Shown here in pieces: positions 63,625 through 64,000 of a DNA stretch of 64,000 bases (the first letter of the stretch is position 1; the number at the start of each line of letters is the position of its first letter). Below the pieces are notes generated by a model. That model ran no database searches and was not told where the DNA came from. It saw only the letters and a list, made by a program, of their open reading frames with translations. This DNA comes from Pseudofrankia inefficax. GTDB lineage: Bacteria > Actinomycetota > Actinomycetes > Frankiales > Frankiaceae. A program made the position numbers and the translations under genes. Where the stretch lies: NCBI RefSeq assembly GCF_000166135.1, contig NC_014666.1, positions 5,332,001-5,396,000 on the forward strand, read 5' to 3'.

Positions 63625-63637
63625 CCTCGCCACCAGG

Positions 63638-64000
63638 TCAGGCTCGCATGTTGGCGCCGCCGTCGATCGCCCACACCTGACCGTTGATCCATTCGGCGTC
63701 GTCAGAGAGCAGGAAGGCGACCACGGCGGCAAGGTCGCTGGGACGGCCCAGCCGCGTCGTGGGAACCTGCTCCAGGAATCTCTTCTGCAGCGCGACATCG
63801 TTCTGTTGTGCCTGGGTCTCCCCCATGACCAGGCCGGGCATGACTCCGTTGCAGCGCACCCCACGAGATCCCCAGTTTCCCGCGATGTGTCGGGTGAGCG
63901 CGTTGACCGCCGACTTCGAGGCGGAGTACGCGGGGCGCAGCCGGTCGCCACCGCTGACCGCCGTTCCGGACGAGGTGTTGACGATGCTGCCACCGCCGTT
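63638..64000 (-). CDS. Short-chain dehydrogenase/reductase, C-terminal part (runs off the window)
   Basis: The frame is open to the window end. It encodes NGGGSIVNTSSGTAVSGGD (catalytic serine), YSASK (Tyr-Lys pair), the substrate-loop region NGVMPGLVMGETQAQQND and the end WINGQVWAIDGGANMRA. About 120 codons are visible; the N-terminal cofactor half lies outside. It is convergent with the XRE regulator gene, 13 bases apart. Confidence 0.92.
   Translation of the reverse strand, partial: NGGGSIVNTSSGTAVSGGDRLRPAYSASKSAVNALTRHIAGNWGSRGVRCNGVMPGLVMGETQAQQNDVALQKRFLEQVPTTRLGRPSDLAAVVAFLLSDDAEWINGQVWAIDGGANMRA

Overview
The window is 64 kb of very GC-rich DNA (my impression is about 70% or more) with short intergenic gaps, many GTG starts, frequent 4-bp ATGA/GTGA stop-start overlaps, many TetR-type regulators and many redox enzymes of the SDR, P450, aldehyde dehydrogenase and crotonase types. 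This fits a soil actinomycete chromosome. The mix of lipid-type enzymes, a type I PKS and dispersed hairpin repeats would suit Frankiaceae or a relative, but no rRNA or other taxonomic marker is present, so that placement is inference. I saw no tRNA, rRNA, CRISPR array, transposase or phage gene.

Layout. (1) 0-4.2 kb: zinc alcohol dehydrogenase, crotonase, two TetR regulators and an SRPBCC protein. (2) 4.2-11.6 kb, minus strand: a catabolic or tailoring operon made of a DapB/diaminopentanoate-dehydrogenase-like oxidoreductase, a PanC-like ligase, an SDR, an ALDH, a P450, an SDR, an SDR remnant and a CMD-domain protein. A divergent TetR gene lies next to a 22-bp perfect palindrome. (3) 12.5-20.7 kb: an ABC exporter pair, a YeiH-type transporter with its LysR regulator and a T-N11-A box, a MaoC-like hydratase and a secreted CocE-like hydrolase. 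(4) 21.6-33 kb, plus strand: a fatty acyl-AMP ligase overlapping a 2273-residue type I PKS (ACP-KS-AT-DH-KR-ACP-degenerate carrier-TE), then a secreted antigen-85-like acyltransferase and a DHA2-type MFS exporter. It reads as a complete route for making, releasing and exporting or attaching a lipid. (5) 33.3-36.4 kb: PucR regulator, ureidoglycolate-lyase-like protein and acetamidase/formamidase, a nitrogen-scavenging set. (6) 36.6-45.3 kb: further TetR and MerR units, a lipoprotein hydrolase, a tandem-CMD protein, an orphan branched-chain-type binding lipoprotein, an SDR and a LiaF-like small protein, with pseudogene fragments between them. (7) 45.4-54.2 kb, minus strand: an eight-gene run of SDR, sulfotransferase, alkyl-sulfatase-like MBL protein, TIM-barrel isomerase, alcohol dehydrogenase, cysD, cysNC and cysQ, with a divergent IclR regulator. 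It holds PAPS synthesis, its use and PAP disposal in one transcription unit, with no sulfate-reduction gene beside it. (8) 55.2-61.3 kb, minus strand: a response regulator and histidine kinase followed by two paralogous propeller-like lipoproteins. (9) The right edge has an aldo/keto reductase, a divergent XRE regulator and an SDR cut by the window end.

The strongest candidates for undescribed biology are the FAAL-PKS-Ag85-like cluster, the self-contained sulfation operon and the PanC-like/DapB-like operon. Also notable are three copies of a 74-75 bp hairpin repeat between genes and a 15-bp box shared by two promoters 3.5 kb apart. Functions are read from sequence motifs only; no search was run.
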